36,887 bases of DNA from Gammaproteobacteria bacterium (GCA_903970465.1 CAJCIO010000104.1:1-36887), one strand, 5' to 3'. Shown: positions 21,919 through 32,980, counted from the stretch's first letter. Notes: generated by a model not told the origin, from the letters alone. A program made the numbers and translations.

Positions 21919-23055
21919 TTAGCGGCGCTTGGCCATGGCATCGACAAAGCGGTCGAACAACGGCGCCACATCGTTAGGGCCCGGGCTCGCCTCAGGGTGC
22001 CCCTGGAAGCTGAAGGCGCTCTTGTCGGTCAGCTCGATACCCTGCAGGGTACCGTCGAACAGCGACTTGTGGATGGCGCGCACGTTGCTCGGCAGGGTAG
22101 CCTCGTCGACCGCAAAACCGTGGTTCTGGCTGGTGATCATGACCACACCGGTGTCCAGGTCCTGGACCGGGTGGTTGGCACCGTGGTGGCCGTGACCCAT
22201 TTTGACGGTCTTGGCGCCAGCGGCCAAAGCCAGCAGTTGGTGACCCAAGCAGATACCGAACACCGGAATCTCGGTTTCGAGCACTTCCTTGATCGCCTTG
22301 ACAGCGTAGTCGCAGGGCTCGGGATCGCCCGGTCCGTTGGACAGGAAAACGCCATCCGGGTTGAGTGCCAGTACGTCGCTGGCCGGGGTTTGCGCCGGCA
22401 CCACGGTCACGCGGCAGCCGCGCTCGACCAGCATGCGCAGAATGTTGACCTTGACGCCGTAGTCAAACGCGACCACGTGGTAAGGCAGCTCGCTGGCCGG
22501 GATTTCGGCGTGCTCGTTGGTGGCCAGGTCCCAGACCGTGGAACGCCACTCGTAACTTTCCTTGACGCTGACCACTTTGGCCAGGTCCATGCCCTTGAGG
22601 CCCGGGAAGCCGCGCGCAGCAGCGATGGCCGCTTCTTCGCTGATGTTGTCGCCGGCCATGATGCAGCCATTCTGGGCGCCTTTCTCACGCAGGATGCGGG
22701 TCAGGCGACGAGTATCGATACCGGCAATGGCTACAACGTTGTTGGCCTTCAGGTAGTCCGACAGCGACATTGTGTTGCGCCAGTTGCTGGCAACCAGCGG
22801 CAGATCACGGATGACCAGGCCGGCGGACCAGACACGGTCGGACTCGGCGTCGCCCGGGTTGGTCCCGGTGTTGCCGATGTGCGGGTACGTCAGGGTAACG
22901 ATCTGCTGGGCATAGGAAGGATCGGTAAGGATTTCCTGATAGCCTGTCATTGCGGTGTTGAACACCACCTCTCCAACGGTTTGACCGTCGGCTCCAATGG
23001 CGTCACCGCGAAAAATGCTGCCATCAGCAAGGGCGAGTATGGCTGGCGTAGTCAA
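21919..23055 (-). CDS. carA: Carbamoyl-phosphate synthase small (glutaminase) subunit
   Basis: CarA hydrolyses glutamine and passes ammonia to CarB. The 378-residue protein has the class I amidotransferase triad: Cys269 in FGICLGHQ, and His353/Glu355 in SFQGHPEAS. The N-terminal CPSase_sm domain begins [11 protein letters not shown]. The start codon is TTG with a strong GGGAGG five bases upstream, and no in-frame ATG is available near the conserved N-terminus. A poor start after a strong SD may limit synthesis. The 300-bp region upstream holds a terminator/attenuator hairpin and other dyads. Confidence 0.98.
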   Translation of the reverse strand: MTTPAILALADGSIFRGDAIGADGQTVGEVVFNTAMTGYQEILTDPSYAQQIVTLTYPHIGNTGTNPGDAESDRVWSAGLVIRDLPLVASNWRNTMSLSDYLKANNVVAIAGIDTRRLTRILREKGAQNGCIMAGDNISEEAAIAAARGFPGLKGMDLAKVVSVKESYEWRSTVWDLATNEHAEIPASELPYHVVAFDYGVKVNILRMLVERGCRVTVVPAQTPASDVLALNPDGVFLSNGPGDPEPCDYAVKAIKEVLETEIPVFGICLGHQLLALAAGAKTVKMGHGHHGANHPVQDLDTGVVMITSQNHGFAVDEATLPSNVRAIHKSLFDGTLQGIELTDKSAFSFQGHPEASPGPNDVAPLFDRFVDAMAKRR

Positions 23056-23100
23056 GAAGACCTCCCGTAAATAAAGCCTGAAAGGGCGATCGCAGGTTGC

Positions 23101-23139
23101 AAAAAAGCGGAATGACGTATAGACACGTCACCCCGCTTT
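23101..23139 (-). terminator. Intrinsic terminator/attenuator in the carA leader
   Basis: A 15-bp stem including two G-U pairs (23125-23139 with 23104-23118) with a six-base loop is followed by a run of six T on the minus strand. It lies about 46 nt upstream of the carA start and downstream of the likely car promoter region, so transcripts for carA must pass through it. It could also end readthrough from dapB. Confidence 0.75.
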
Positions 23140-23148
23140 CTTGTCGAA

Positions 23149-23194
23149 ATTATCTGCGCGCTTTTAGTGGACACACTAAAGCTGTAGCTTACAG
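23149..23194 (-). promoter_or_regulatory. Candidate carA promoter/operator region with dyads
   Basis: On the minus strand GATAAT (23149-23154) could be a -10 element, but no good -35 is visible. Upstream are two palindromes: TTTAGTG/CACTAAA with a four-base loop (23163-23180), and CTGTA/TACAG with a three-base centre (23182-23194). Their spacing before a regulated gene suggests protein binding or leader structure. The remainder of the dapB-carA gap (23195-23355) shows no gene or clear terminator. Confidence 0.3.
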
Positions 23195-23355
23195 AAAAAG
23201 GCTTTTTTGGTCCACCGCTATTGCGCCTAATTGCGCGGAGAATGCGACAGAGGGAGTCGCGGCGGTGTTTCTACAGGCTTTACGAACAGAGCTCACTTCC
23301 ACAAGTACAACGTCAATCCGGTGGTAGCAAGCCCTGGTCGCGAGGCTCTACGGGA

Positions 23356-24171
<816 letters not shown>

Positions 24172-24193
24172 CTATGAATCGTTGATTACCCCT

Positions 24194-24282
24194 GTAGCAA
24201 AGGGGCTTGCCCCCCGAAAATCGTCCATTCAGCTACACGTCCGGCGGCCGAGAGATTTTTCGGGGGCAAGCCCCCTCGCTAC
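24194..24282. repeat. Long inverted repeat between dnaJ and dapB
   Basis: Arms 24194-24221 and 24255-24282 are 28 nt each and complementary with four or five mismatches, with a 33-nt spacer. The core GGGGCTTGCCCCC differs from the CTTCGCGGGCAAG core of the other two REP elements, so it looks like a second REP family. It probably ends dnaJ transcription. Confidence 0.85.
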
Positions 24283-24289
24283 GGATGGA

Positions 24290-25420
24290 TTACAGATCGC
24301 CGAAGAAGCGCTTCACGCCTTCGAACCAGCCATTGGCCTTGGGCGAATGGCTGGTGTCGCCTTCGAGCGAAGCGCGGAACTCTTCGAGCAATTCGCGCTG
24401 ACGACGACCCAGATTGACCGGCGTCTCGACCGCGACACGACACATCAGGTCGCCCGCACCACCACCGCGTACCGGGGCAACGCCCTTGCCGCGCAGACGG
24501 AACTGCTTGCCGGTCTGAGTCCCCTCGGGGATCTTCAACTTCACGCGACCATCCAGCGTCGGCACATCGAGCTCGGCACCCAATGCAGCATCGGTGATAC
24601 TGATCGGCACTTCACAGAACAGATGTTTGCCGTCGCGCTGGAAGATCGCATGCTCGCGCACGCTGATCACCACATACAGATCGCCCGTCGGACCACCTTG
24701 GGCGCCTGCTTCGCCTTCGCCGGACAGACGAATGCGATCTCCCGTATCGACACCTGGCGGCACCTTGACGGACAGGGTCTTGGATTCTTCGACGCGGCCG
24801 GCACCGTGGCACGAATCGCACGGGTCCGAGATGATCTTGCCTTGGCCATGGCAACGCGGGCAGGTCTGCTGCACCGAGAAGAAGCCCTGCTGCATGCGCA
24901 CCTGGCCGATACCGCCACAGGTGGGGCACGTGATCGGCGCCGAGCCTTTCTTGGCACCGCTACCATCGCATGGTTTGCAGTTGACCAGCGTCGGCACCCG
25001 GATATTGACCGTGGTACCGCGAACGGCCTCTTCGAGATCGAGCTCAAGGGTGTAACGCAGATCGCTGCCGCGCTGAGCGCCGCCACGACCACCGCGGCCC
25101 TGGCCACCGCCGAAGAAATCGCTGAAGACATCACCAAAGATGTCCGAGAAATTCTGCCCGCCAAAACCAGGACCGCCGCCGCCACCCATTTGCGGGTCGA
25201 CACCGGCGTGACCGTATTGGTCGTAGGCAGCACGCTTGCTGGCATCGGAGAGCACTTCGTAGGCCTCGTTGGCCTCCTTGAATTTCTCTTCCGAGTCCTT
25301 GTCATCCGGATTACGGTCCGGGTGATGCTTCATCGCAAGGCGGCGATAGGCCTTTTTCAGGTCCGCCTCGCTGGAGCCTCGCTCCACCCCCAGCACTTCG
25401 TAATAGTCACGCTTAGCCAT
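24290..25420 (-). CDS. dnaJ: Chaperone protein DnaJ
   Basis: DnaJ is the Hsp40 co-chaperone that delivers substrates to DnaK and stimulates its ATPase. It has 376 residues from [11 protein letters not shown]; the upstream GTG start at 25432 lacks a spaced ribosome-binding site. The J domain has HPD at 33-35. A Gly-rich linker ([10 protein letters not shown] and [11 protein letters not shown]) follows. The zinc-finger domain has four CxxCxGxG repeats ([32 protein letters not shown]), then the C-terminal substrate domains. It is 193 bp downstream of dnaK with no obvious heat-shock promoter of its own. Confidence 0.98.
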   Translation of the reverse strand: MAKRDYYEVLGVERGSSEADLKKAYRRLAMKHHPDRNPDDKDSEEKFKEANEAYEVLSDASKRAAYDQYGHAGVDPQMGGGGGPGFGGQNFSDIFGDVFSDFFGGGQGRGGRGGAQRGSDLRYTLELDLEEAVRGTTVNIRVPTLVNCKPCDGSGAKKGSAPITCPTCGGIGQVRMQQGFFSVQQTCPRCHGQGKIISDPCDSCHGAGRVEESKTLSVKVPPGVDTGDRIRLSGEGEAGAQGGPTGDLYVVISVREHAIFQRDGKHLFCEVPISITDAALGAELDVPTLDGRVKLKIPEGTQTGKQFRLRGKGVAPVRGGGAGDLMCRVAVETPVNLGRRQRELLEEFRASLEGDTSHSPKANGWFEGVKRFFGDL

Positions 25421-25531
25421 AAGTCTTTGCACTCTTTTTGAGAGCCAGCACGCAAGAGCGCAGCAGGCCGTGCGGCCAACATCCGATCATGTCGCATGCT
25501 GTAATAAATTCGTGGATTCCAGACACGCCAA

Positions 25532-25551
25532 CGCGGGAGCAAGCCCCCGCG
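25532..25551. repeat. Short REP-like palindrome between dnaK and dnaJ
   Basis: An imperfect 20-bp palindrome with CGCGGG/CCCGCG arms around an AGCAAGCC centre. It resembles one arm of the REP elements and lies in the 193-bp dnaK-dnaJ gap, where it might modulate expression of dnaJ relative to dnaK. No other feature was seen in that gap except a small GCAC-TT-GTGC dyad. Confidence 0.5.
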
Positions 25552-25613
25552 CGGCGACATCCTACCAGCCACTGCACAAGTGCAGTCAACTGGCCGACCA
25601 ACAAGCGTGGTGC

Positions 25614-27536
<1,923 letters not shown>

Positions 27537-27616
27537 GTCTTTACTCTCCGAAACTTGCTTGATTTGGTTGCCGTAGAGGTTGTGGCCATCTGCGGTAGCA
27601 CTTAAACGCTTGACTC

Positions 27617-27646
27617 TAAAATGGGGGCCTGTTGGCGCTTTTCAAG
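27617..27646 (-). promoter_or_regulatory. Sigma-32 heat-shock promoter of dnaK
   Basis: On the minus strand CTTGAA (27641-27646), a 14-bp spacer and CCCCATTTTA (27617-27626) match the RpoH consensus closely. The -35 box lies inside the spacer of a 7-bp inverted repeat TGTTGGC/GCCAACA (27630-27636 and 27650-27656). Confidence 0.9.
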
Positions 27647-27665
27647 GCTGCCAACAGAAATTCCA

Positions 27666-28229
27666 TCAGGCCTTTTCATCGATCGAAGGCTGCGGCGCGG
27701 TCGGCGCCTTGCTGACCACGACCATGGCCGGGCGCAACAGGCGACCGTTCAGGCTGTAGCCCTTCTGGAACACTTTGAGCACGCTGTTGGGCTCGACGTC
27801 GGCGCTTTCCTGCATGGCCATGGCCTGGTGAAGCTCGGCGCTGAACGGTTCGCCGTGCGGGTCGAGCGCCTCCAGGTTGTAGCGCTTGAGGGTGTCCTGA
27901 AACATCTTCAGGGTCAGCTCGATGCCTTCGCGCATCGGGCGGATGTTGACGTCGTCAGGGTTGGACAGGTCCAGGCCGCGCTCGAGGCTGTCGATGATCG
28001 GCAGCAGGTCGCTGGCGAATTTCTCGAGGGCAAATTTGTGAGCCTTCTCGACATCCTGCTCGGCACGGCGACGAATGTTCTGCACGTCGGCAGCAACGCG
28101 CAAGGAGTTGTCCTGGGCCGCCGCCAGCTGTTCTTCCAGCGTCTTGATACGCGCAGCGTGATCGTCGCTACCGGCGTCCGTGTGATTCGCTTCCGGGTTC
28201 AGGTCATCCAGAGTCTGTTCGTCAGCCAT
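27666..28229 (-). CDS. grpE: Nucleotide exchange factor GrpE
   Basis: GrpE releases ADP from DnaK. The start is MADEQTLDD at 28229 (187 residues), with AGGAG seven bases upstream; a longer in-frame extension crosses the promoter and is rejected. The N-terminal half is a long coiled coil ([14 protein letters not shown]...). The C-terminal beta domain carries the family signature from about [17 protein letters not shown] to [24 protein letters not shown]. It is upstream of dnaK and divergent from recN. Confidence 0.97.
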   Translation of the reverse strand: MADEQTLDDLNPEANHTDAGSDDHAARIKTLEEQLAAAQDNSLRVAADVQNIRRRAEQDVEKAHKFALEKFASDLLPIIDSLERGLDLSNPDDVNIRPMREGIELTLKMFQDTLKRYNLEALDPHGEPFSAELHQAMAMQESADVEPNSVLKVFQKGYSLNGRLLRPAMVVVSKAPTAPQPSIDEKA

Positions 28230-28287
28230 GCAAGTTCTCCTGTCAATCAATGTCGTGGGCGAGCTGTTGTCGCGCTTCTGACCGGGT

Positions 28288-28315
28288 ATATGGGGTCGCA
28301 AAATTACGCTTCAAG
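28288..28315 (-). promoter_or_regulatory. Sigma-32 heat-shock promoter of grpE
   Basis: On the minus strand CTTGAA (28310-28315), a 14-bp spacer, and CCCCATAT (28288-28295) match the RpoH consensus. The start codon is 59 bp downstream. Same spacing as the dnaK promoter. Confidence 0.9.
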
Positions 28316-28405
28316 GGGCTGTTGCAGATAAGGCGCTGTACGGTGGGGTTACACAATCGCGATAAAAATCCTCGTTTCGCTAGCAAATAGACCTAAGCGA
28401 GGGCA

Positions 28406-28442
28406 TTGTCAGCTCAACCCAAACCACTGTATAAATAACCAG
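28406..28442 (+). promoter_or_regulatory. recN promoter with LexA (SOS) box
   Basis: TTGTCA (28406-28411), an 18-bp spacer and TATAAA (28430-28435) form a good sigma-70 promoter. A LexA box CTGTATAAATAACCAG (28427-28442, CTG-N10-CAG) overlaps the -10, so LexA binding would block initiation. recN starts 25 bp downstream. Confidence 0.88.
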
Positions 28443-28466
28443 ACATTGAGCCTGGGAGCTGCCTTT

Positions 28467-30140
28467 ATGTTGGTGCACCTGTCCGTACACAACTACGCCA
28501 TCGTCGAACACCTCGACCTCGAACTCGCGCGCGGCATGAGCGTCATCACCGGCGAAACCGGTGCTGGCAAATCGATCATGCTCGACGCCTTGGGCCTGAC
28601 GCTGGGTGATCGCGCCGAGCCCGGCGTGGTTCGCCCCGGTGCCGACAAGGCCGACATACTCGCCTCCTTCGACCTGGCTGATATTCCCGAGGCCAGCGCC
28701 TGGCTGGCCGAGCGCGACCTCGACTCGGCCGGGCCATGCATCCTGCGCCGGGTCATTACCGCCGAGGGCCGCTCGCGGGGCTATATCAACGGCACGCCCT
28801 GCCCGCTGGGCGACCTCAAGGCGCTGGGCGAACTGCTGATCGACATCCATAGCCAGCACGAACACCAGTCGCTGCTCAAAACCGACACCCATCGACGCCT
28901 GCTGGATGAATATGCCGGCGCAGGCGATCTGTCGCGCCAGGTGCAGATGGCCGCGCAACGCTGGCGGCAAACGCACCAGGAGATTGAACACCTGCGCAAT
29001 TCCGGCGACGAGCAACGGGCTCGCCACCAATTGCTCAGCTATCAGCTCGAAGAACTGGAAAACCTGGCGCTGGGCGAGCACGAACTGGACCAGCTTGAAT
29101 CCGAGCAGAAAAACCTGACCAACGCCGAGGCGCTGTTCGGCATCTGCCGCCAGGTGATTGACCTGTGCAGCGAAAACGATTCGGGCAACGTGCTCAGTGC
29201 TCTGACCGCCAGCCTCAATCGACTGGGCGGCACCCACAACCCGCCCCACGCCTTGGGCGAAGCGGCGGGGATGATTTCAAGCGCGCAGATCCAGGTAGAA
29301 GAAGCCGTCGGCGAGCTCAATCGCTTCCTCGACAACTTCGACGCGGACCCGGCGCGCCTGCAATACATCGACGAGCGCCTCGACACTATCTATACCTTGG
29401 CGCGCAAGCACCGCATCCAGCCGGGCGAGCTGGCGCACATGCACCAGACGCTGCTGGATGAAATCGAAACGCTGAACGCCAACGATGAGTCCGTCGAACG
29501 CTTGGGGGAAGAGTTGGCAGCCTACGCCCGCCACTACCAGGAGAAAGCCCGAGAGCTGAGCGAATTGCGCCAGCAGGCGGCGCACAGCCTGGCCACTGCG
29601 GTGGAAGCGGAAATCCAACGCCTCGGCATGCCAGGCGGGCGATTCAGTATCGAACTACGCCCCCACGGCAGCAATACCATGCAGCCCCAAGGATTGGAGC
29701 AGGTGGAGTTAATGGTCAGCGCCAACCCCGGCCTGCCGCTCAAGGCACTGGCCAAGGTCGCCTCTGGCGGCGAGCTGTCACGGATCAGCCTGGCGATTCA
29801 GGTGATCACGGCGCAAACATCGCGCGTCCCGACACTGGTATTCGACGAAGTCGACGTAGGTATCGGCGGCCCGACCGCGGAGATTGTCGGGCAGTTGCTG
29901 CGGCGCCTGGGTGAACGCGGGCAAGTACTGACCGTGACGCACTTGCCGCAGGTGGCGGCGCAAGGGCATCACCATCTGTTCGTGCACAAAGTCCGCGGCA
30001 GTGACGAGACCCGCACGGCAGTGTCGAGCCTCAACAAGAACGAACGGGTCGAAGAAGTGGCACGCATGCTGGGTGGTATTGATTTGACCAAGGAATCCTT
30101 GGCGCATGCGAAGAAGATGGTCGTCACTGCCAAATCCTGA
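28467..30140 (+). CDS. recN: DNA repair protein RecN
   Basis: RecN is an SMC-like ATPase that acts early in double-strand break repair. It has 557 residues starting MLVHLSVHNYAIVEH; GGGAG is eight bases upstream. The seven-residue extension to a TTG at 28446 is not supported. Walker A is GETGAGKS at 29-36. Two coiled-coil arms occupy roughly 150-380. The signature ASGGELSRISLAIQ and Walker B TLVFDEVDVGIGG follow. Induction by DNA damage is indicated by the LexA box. Confidence 0.98.
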   Translation: MLVHLSVHNYAIVEHLDLELARGMSVITGETGAGKSIMLDALGLTLGDRAEPGVVRPGADKADILASFDLADIPEASAWLAERDLDSAGPCILRRVITAEGRSRGYINGTPCPLGDLKALGELLIDIHSQHEHQSLLKTDTHRRLLDEYAGAGDLSRQVQMAAQRWRQTHQEIEHLRNSGDEQRARHQLLSYQLEELENLALGEHELDQLESEQKNLTNAEALFGICRQVIDLCSENDSGNVLSALTASLNRLGGTHNPPHALGEAAGMISSAQIQVEEAVGELNRFLDNFDADPARLQYIDERLDTIYTLARKHRIQPGELAHMHQTLLDEIETLNANDESVERLGEELAAYARHYQEKARELSELRQQAAHSLATAVEAEIQRLGMPGGRFSIELRPHGSNTMQPQGLEQVELMVSANPGLPLKALAKVASGGELSRISLAIQVITAQTSRVPTLVFDEVDVGIGGPTAEIVGQLLRRLGERGQVLTVTHLPQVAAQGHHHLFVHKVRGSDETRTAVSSLNKNERVEEVARMLGGIDLTKESLAHAKKMVVTAKS

Positions 30141-30197
30141 TTCGTCGATGGCCTTTGGGCATCGGCCACAGCACACATTCCATCCCCACACACAGCA

Positions 30198-30226
30198 CAA
30201 AGGCGACCCGGAGGTCGCCTTTGTTT
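30198..30226. terminator. Bidirectional terminator between recN and fur
   Basis: A 10-bp stem CAAAGGCGAC/GTCGCCTTTG (30198-30207 with 30214-30223) with T-rich sequence on one side and A-rich on the other. It can serve recN (+) and fur (-). A smaller CCCGC/GCGGG hairpin lies between it and the fur stop. Confidence 0.8.
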
Positions 30227-30255
30227 CATGTGCAGCCCCGCAAGCGCGGGCCTGT

Positions 30256-30663
30256 TCACTTCTTCTTGCGGACGTACAGCACCAGGTTGTGGTCAACCAG
30301 CTCGTAACCATGTTCCTTGGCGATACGCTCCTGCAGCTCCTCGATTTCGGAGCTCTTGAATTCGAGAACCTCGCCCGAGTCGACACACACCATATGGTCG
30401 TGATGCTCACGATCGCTGACAGCTTCGAACACGGCATGACCGCCATCGAAGTTGTGGCGCATCACCAGCCCAGCGGACTCGAACTGAGTCAGCACACGGT
30501 AAACCGTGGCCAGCCCGACATCCTCGCCAACTTCCATCAATGCCTTGTAGACATCCTCGGCACTCATATGGCGCTGCTGAGAATTCTCCAGCATTTGCAG
30601 AATTTTGACCCGAGGCAGGGTAACCTTCAGGCCGGCTTTACGTAGTTCGTTATTTTCTACCAT
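30256..30663 (-). CDS. fur: Ferric uptake regulator Fur
   Basis: Fur is the iron-responsive repressor of siderophore and uptake genes. It has 135 residues from MVENNELRKAGLKVTLPR; the longer in-frame frame covers the bamE promoter region and is rejected. The winged-helix N-terminus includes the DVGLATVYRVLTQFESAGLV recognition-helix region. The metal-site segment REHHDHMVCVDSGEV and C-terminal HNLVLYVRKKK are present. As in other pseudomonad Fur proteins, the CxxC zinc motif is reduced to a single cysteine. It is divergent from bamE across 98 bp. Confidence 0.98.
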   Translation of the reverse strand: MVENNELRKAGLKVTLPRVKILQMLENSQQRHMSAEDVYKALMEVGEDVGLATVYRVLTQFESAGLVMRHNFDGGHAVFEAVSDREHHDHMVCVDSGEVLEFKSSEIEELQERIAKEHGYELVDHNLVLYVRKKK

Positions 30664-30687
30664 GGTCAGCTTTCTCGCCGATGCTGC

Positions 30688-30716
30688 TTCGCAGCTTCTC
30701 TTAATGCGGGTATGAT
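30688..30716 (+). promoter_or_regulatory. Probable bamE promoter
   Basis: TTCGCA (30688-30693), a 17-bp spacer and TATGAT (30711-30716) lie in the fur-bamE divergent region, 46 bp before the bamE ATG. The -10 is good and the -35 moderate. Confidence 0.4.
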
Positions 30717-30761
30717 CGGGGTTTACGTTGTCCCAGCCAAGATAGTGGAAGTCGCCCACCG

Positions 30762-31289
30762 ATGCAAAACACCAAGCACTTGCTAACCAGCCTCACCTTC
30801 GTGGGACTGCTCGCACTCGCCGGTTGTTCGTTCCCCGGGGTTTACAAAATCGACATCCAGCAGGGCAATGTCGTCACGCAGGACATGATAGACCAGTTGC
30901 GGCCAGGAATGACCCGACGTCAAGTAAGGTTTATCATGGGCAACCCCCTGCTGGTCGACACATTTCATCCCAATCGTTGGGATTATCTGTACAGCCTGCA
31001 ACCCGGGGGCGGTGAACGCCAGCAAGAGCGCATCAGTATTTTCTTCAACGGCACTGACCAGTTGGCCGGCCTGTCGGGCGATTTCATGCCTGGCGTGAGC
31101 AAGGATCAGGCGATCCTTGGCCAGGACAGTGGCACCACTGTCAGCCCAGGCGCCCCTGCGGCGCAGCCTGGCAAGCCTGAGGCGCCTCCTACCCCAGGTT
31201 CGACCCTGGACAAGATCCAGCGCGACGTCGACGGTGTGAAGGTACAGGCCGTACCGACGCCACAATCGATCGAGCCCTCCGCGCAGTAA
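30762..31289 (+). CDS. bamE: Outer membrane protein assembly factor BamE (OmlA lipoprotein)
   Basis: BamE is a lipoprotein of the BAM complex that inserts beta-barrel proteins in the outer membrane. It has a lipoprotein signal peptide with lipobox LALAGC (Cys22). The SmpA/OmlA domain follows: [33 protein letters not shown], then [13 protein letters not shown]. The C-terminal tail (from about 115) is long and Pro/Ala-rich, typical of Pseudomonas OmlA (175 residues here). ATG at 30762 with GGAAG upstream. It is divergent from fur and closes at a strong terminator. Confidence 0.97.
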   Translation: MQNTKHLLTSLTFVGLLALAGCSFPGVYKIDIQQGNVVTQDMIDQLRPGMTRRQVRFIMGNPLLVDTFHPNRWDYLYSLQPGGGERQQERISIFFNGTDQLAGLSGDFMPGVSKDQAILGQDSGTTVSPGAPAAQPGKPEAPPTPGSTLDKIQRDVDGVKVQAVPTPQSIEPSAQ

Positions 31290-31300
31290 TATCGCCACAC

Positions 31301-31329
31301 AAAAAAACCGGCTCGCGAGCCGGTTTTTT
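31301..31329. terminator. Bidirectional terminator between bamE and rnfH
   Basis: A near-palindromic stem CCGGCTCG/CGAGCCGG flanked by seven A and six T residues. It serves bamE (+) and rnfH (-), which are convergent. Confidence 0.93.
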
Positions 31330-31360
31330 AATGCGTGAATTTTTTGTTCATGAAGGATGA

Positions 31361-31663
31361 TCAACCGCGCTTCTTGCTCGGCTTGGCCGTCTTGGCTGCC
31401 CGCAACCGCCGCACTTCCATCGGATCGGCAATCAATGGCCGGTAAATCTCGATCCTGTCGCCGTCTTCCAGCACATGCTCGGCGGGTTTGTCGATGCGTC
31501 GGCCAAAAATCCCCATCGGGCATTCCAACAGCGCGACCGAGGTAAATTGCTCGGCCATCCCCGACAGCATCACCGCCTGATGCATCGTGGTGCCTGGCGC
31601 AACCTTCACGGCCAGCATCAGCTGGCGACTGACATCGGCATACACTACTTCAACGTTGATCAA
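31361..31663 (-). CDS. rnfH: RnfH family protein (ubiquitin-like fold)
   Basis: This is a 100-residue protein of the RnfH/YfjF family, with a ubiquitin-like beta-grasp fold and unclear biochemical role. The sequence shows INVEVVYAD, GIFGRRIDKPAEHVLEDGDRIEIYRPL, and a basic tail (KTAKPSKKRG). The start is TTG at 31663: it is the only usual start codon after the in-frame TGA of ratA six bases upstream, and there is no evident SD, so translation is probably coupled to ratA. The order ratA-rnfH is conserved. Confidence 0.92.
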   Translation of the reverse strand: MINVEVVYADVSRQLMLAVKVAPGTTMHQAVMLSGMAEQFTSVALLECPMGIFGRRIDKPAEHVLEDGDRIEIYRPLIADPMEVRRLRAAKTAKPSKKRG

Positions 31664-31669
31664 CGCCGA

Positions 31670-32104
31670 TCAGCCGTGCAACTGCTTGGCACGTTCACAG
31701 AAAGCATCCACCAAGGTGTTGGCCGCCTGATTGAACAGCGGGCCCAATGTGGCCCGCACGATCGGCCCGGCGTAGTCGAACGACAGGTCGAGGCTGATCT
31801 TGCAGGCCTTGTCGCCCAATGGCTTGAACACCCAAACCCCGTGCAGCTGGGTAAAGGGGCCTTCTTCCAGATTCATTTCGATCTGCTGACCGGGCGTCAG
31901 GGTATTGCGCGTCACCAGATGCTGACTGAGGCCGCCCTTGGCCACTTCGAGGCTGGCGACCATCAATACTTCAGTGCTCTCCCGCACCTTGGTCGTCGAG
32001 CACCACGGCAAGAACTCGGGATAGCGCGCCACGTCGTTGACCAGGTCATAAAGCGCCTGGGCGGGATAAGGCAGCAAGGCGGAACGTTGGATATGGGTAG
32101 TCAT
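31670..32104 (-). CDS. ratA: RatA family protein (START/SRPBCC fold)
   Basis: RatA/YfjG belongs to the START-like (Coq10-related) family. The E. coli protein was described as binding the 50S subunit and reducing 70S formation, while relatives act in ubiquinone function. The 144-residue protein shows the family N-terminus ([28 protein letters not shown]), the [17 protein letters not shown] strand and C-terminal [26 protein letters not shown] with GGAAG upstream. It precedes rnfH and is divergent from smpB. Confidence 0.93.
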   Translation of the reverse strand: MTTHIQRSALLPYPAQALYDLVNDVARYPEFLPWCSTTKVRESTEVLMVASLEVAKGGLSQHLVTRNTLTPGQQIEMNLEEGPFTQLHGVWVFKPLGDKACKISLDLSFDYAGPIVRATLGPLFNQAANTLVDAFCERAKQLHG

Positions 32105-32259
32105 TCAGGCGTCACTTCCAAAAGCTGAGCGGCAAACCACGGAGAATGCCGGGGGCGCCATCGAGCGCTGCGAGAAAATGTTCATGGCAGTATTGTCCGG
32201 TATTAATCTCACTCGCTCAAGCATGCAGCATCCCGGTAGCCGACAACGCGCGGACTCCC

Positions 32260-32265
32260 TATAAT
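32260..32265 (+). promoter_or_regulatory. Consensus -10 element of smpB
   Basis: A perfect TATAAT ends nine bases before the smpB ATG. No convincing -35 is visible at 16-18 bp upstream. If this is the promoter, transcription starts at or within a few bases of the start codon. Confidence 0.7.
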
Positions 32266-32274
32266 GCCCGCCCT

Positions 32275-32757
32275 ATGGCCAAACAAAAGAAACACCCGGA
32301 AGGGACAATCGCGCAAAACAAAAAAGCGCGACACGATTATTTCATCGAGCACAGGTTCGAGGCCGGTATGGTCCTCGCCGGCTGGGAAGTAAAAAGCCTG
32401 CGCGCAGGCAAAGCCCAATTGGTGGACAGCTACGTGCTGCTCAAGGACGGCGAAGCCTGGTTGCTCGGCAGCCACTTCTCCCCGCTGAGCACCGCCAGCA
32501 CCCACGTGATTGCCGATCCGGTACGCACGCGCAAGCTGCTGCTCAACAAAAAAGAGCTCGATCGCCTCAACACCGCAGTGCAGCAAAAGGGCTACGCCTG
32601 CGTTGCGCTATCGCTGTATTGGAGCAAGCATCTGATCAAGTGCGAAATCGCGCTCGGCAAGGGCAAGAAGGAATACGACAAGCGCCATACCGAGCGCGAA
32701 CGCGATTCCGACCGCGAGCTGCAACGCGCCGTGCGCACGAAAGGCAAGGACGACTGA
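32275..32757 (+). CDS. smpB: SsrA-binding protein SmpB
   Basis: SmpB binds the tRNA-like end of tmRNA and delivers it to stalled ribosomes. It has 160 residues starting [23 protein letters not shown]; the 43-residue upstream extension is not SmpB-like and contains the -10 box. Core motifs [14 protein letters not shown] and SHFSPLS are present, and the C-terminal tail ([20 protein letters not shown]) is the basic helix that enters the mRNA channel. No Shine-Dalgarno precedes the ATG. ssrA itself lies 3.7 kb downstream. Confidence 0.98.
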   Translation: MAKQKKHPEGTIAQNKKARHDYFIEHRFEAGMVLAGWEVKSLRAGKAQLVDSYVLLKDGEAWLLGSHFSPLSTASTHVIADPVRTRKLLLNKKELDRLNTAVQQKGYACVALSLYWSKHLIKCEIALGKGKKEYDKRHTERERDSDRELQRAVRTKGKDD

Positions 32758-32807
32758 GTCCAGGCGGCGCTTCGCGATAGCTATTTGTCCATAAGCCATA
32801 CCGGCCC

Positions 32808-32886
32808 CTTCGCGGGCAAGCCTTGCTCCCACAGCCGTACAGCGCTGGAACTGTACGCTCCGTGAGAGCAAGGCTTGCCCGCGAAG
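32808..32886. repeat. REP-type inverted repeat downstream of smpB
   Basis: Two perfectly complementary 21-nt arms (32808-32828 and 32866-32886) with core CTTCGCGGGCAAGCC enclose a second hairpin GTACAG/CTGTAC (32837-32842 with 32851-32856). It shares its core with the element at 18024-18076 and probably forms the smpB 3' end. Confidence 0.9.
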
Positions 32887-32950
32887 ACGCCTGCCGCATC
32901 ATCACCGATCTCTGCATTGAAACTCCTTCCGTGCCCCACATTCCCCAAAA

Positions 32951-32980
32951 TTGACATCCCCCGCCAACCCCCTCTAATCT
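32951..32980 (+). promoter_or_regulatory. Sigma-70 promoter of lldE
   Basis: TTGACA (32951-32956), an 18-bp spacer and TAATCT (32975-32980). The predicted start is about 32987, just before a 21-bp palindrome. No gene is seen between smpB and this promoter; the space holds only the REP element. Confidence 0.75.

Noticed and set aside
23244..23249. TGTCGC (minus strand) as a possible ArgR half-site upstream of carA
   Set aside because: The Pseudomonas ArgR pattern needs A residues about eight bases after TGTCGC; these are displaced here and no second half-site is evident.
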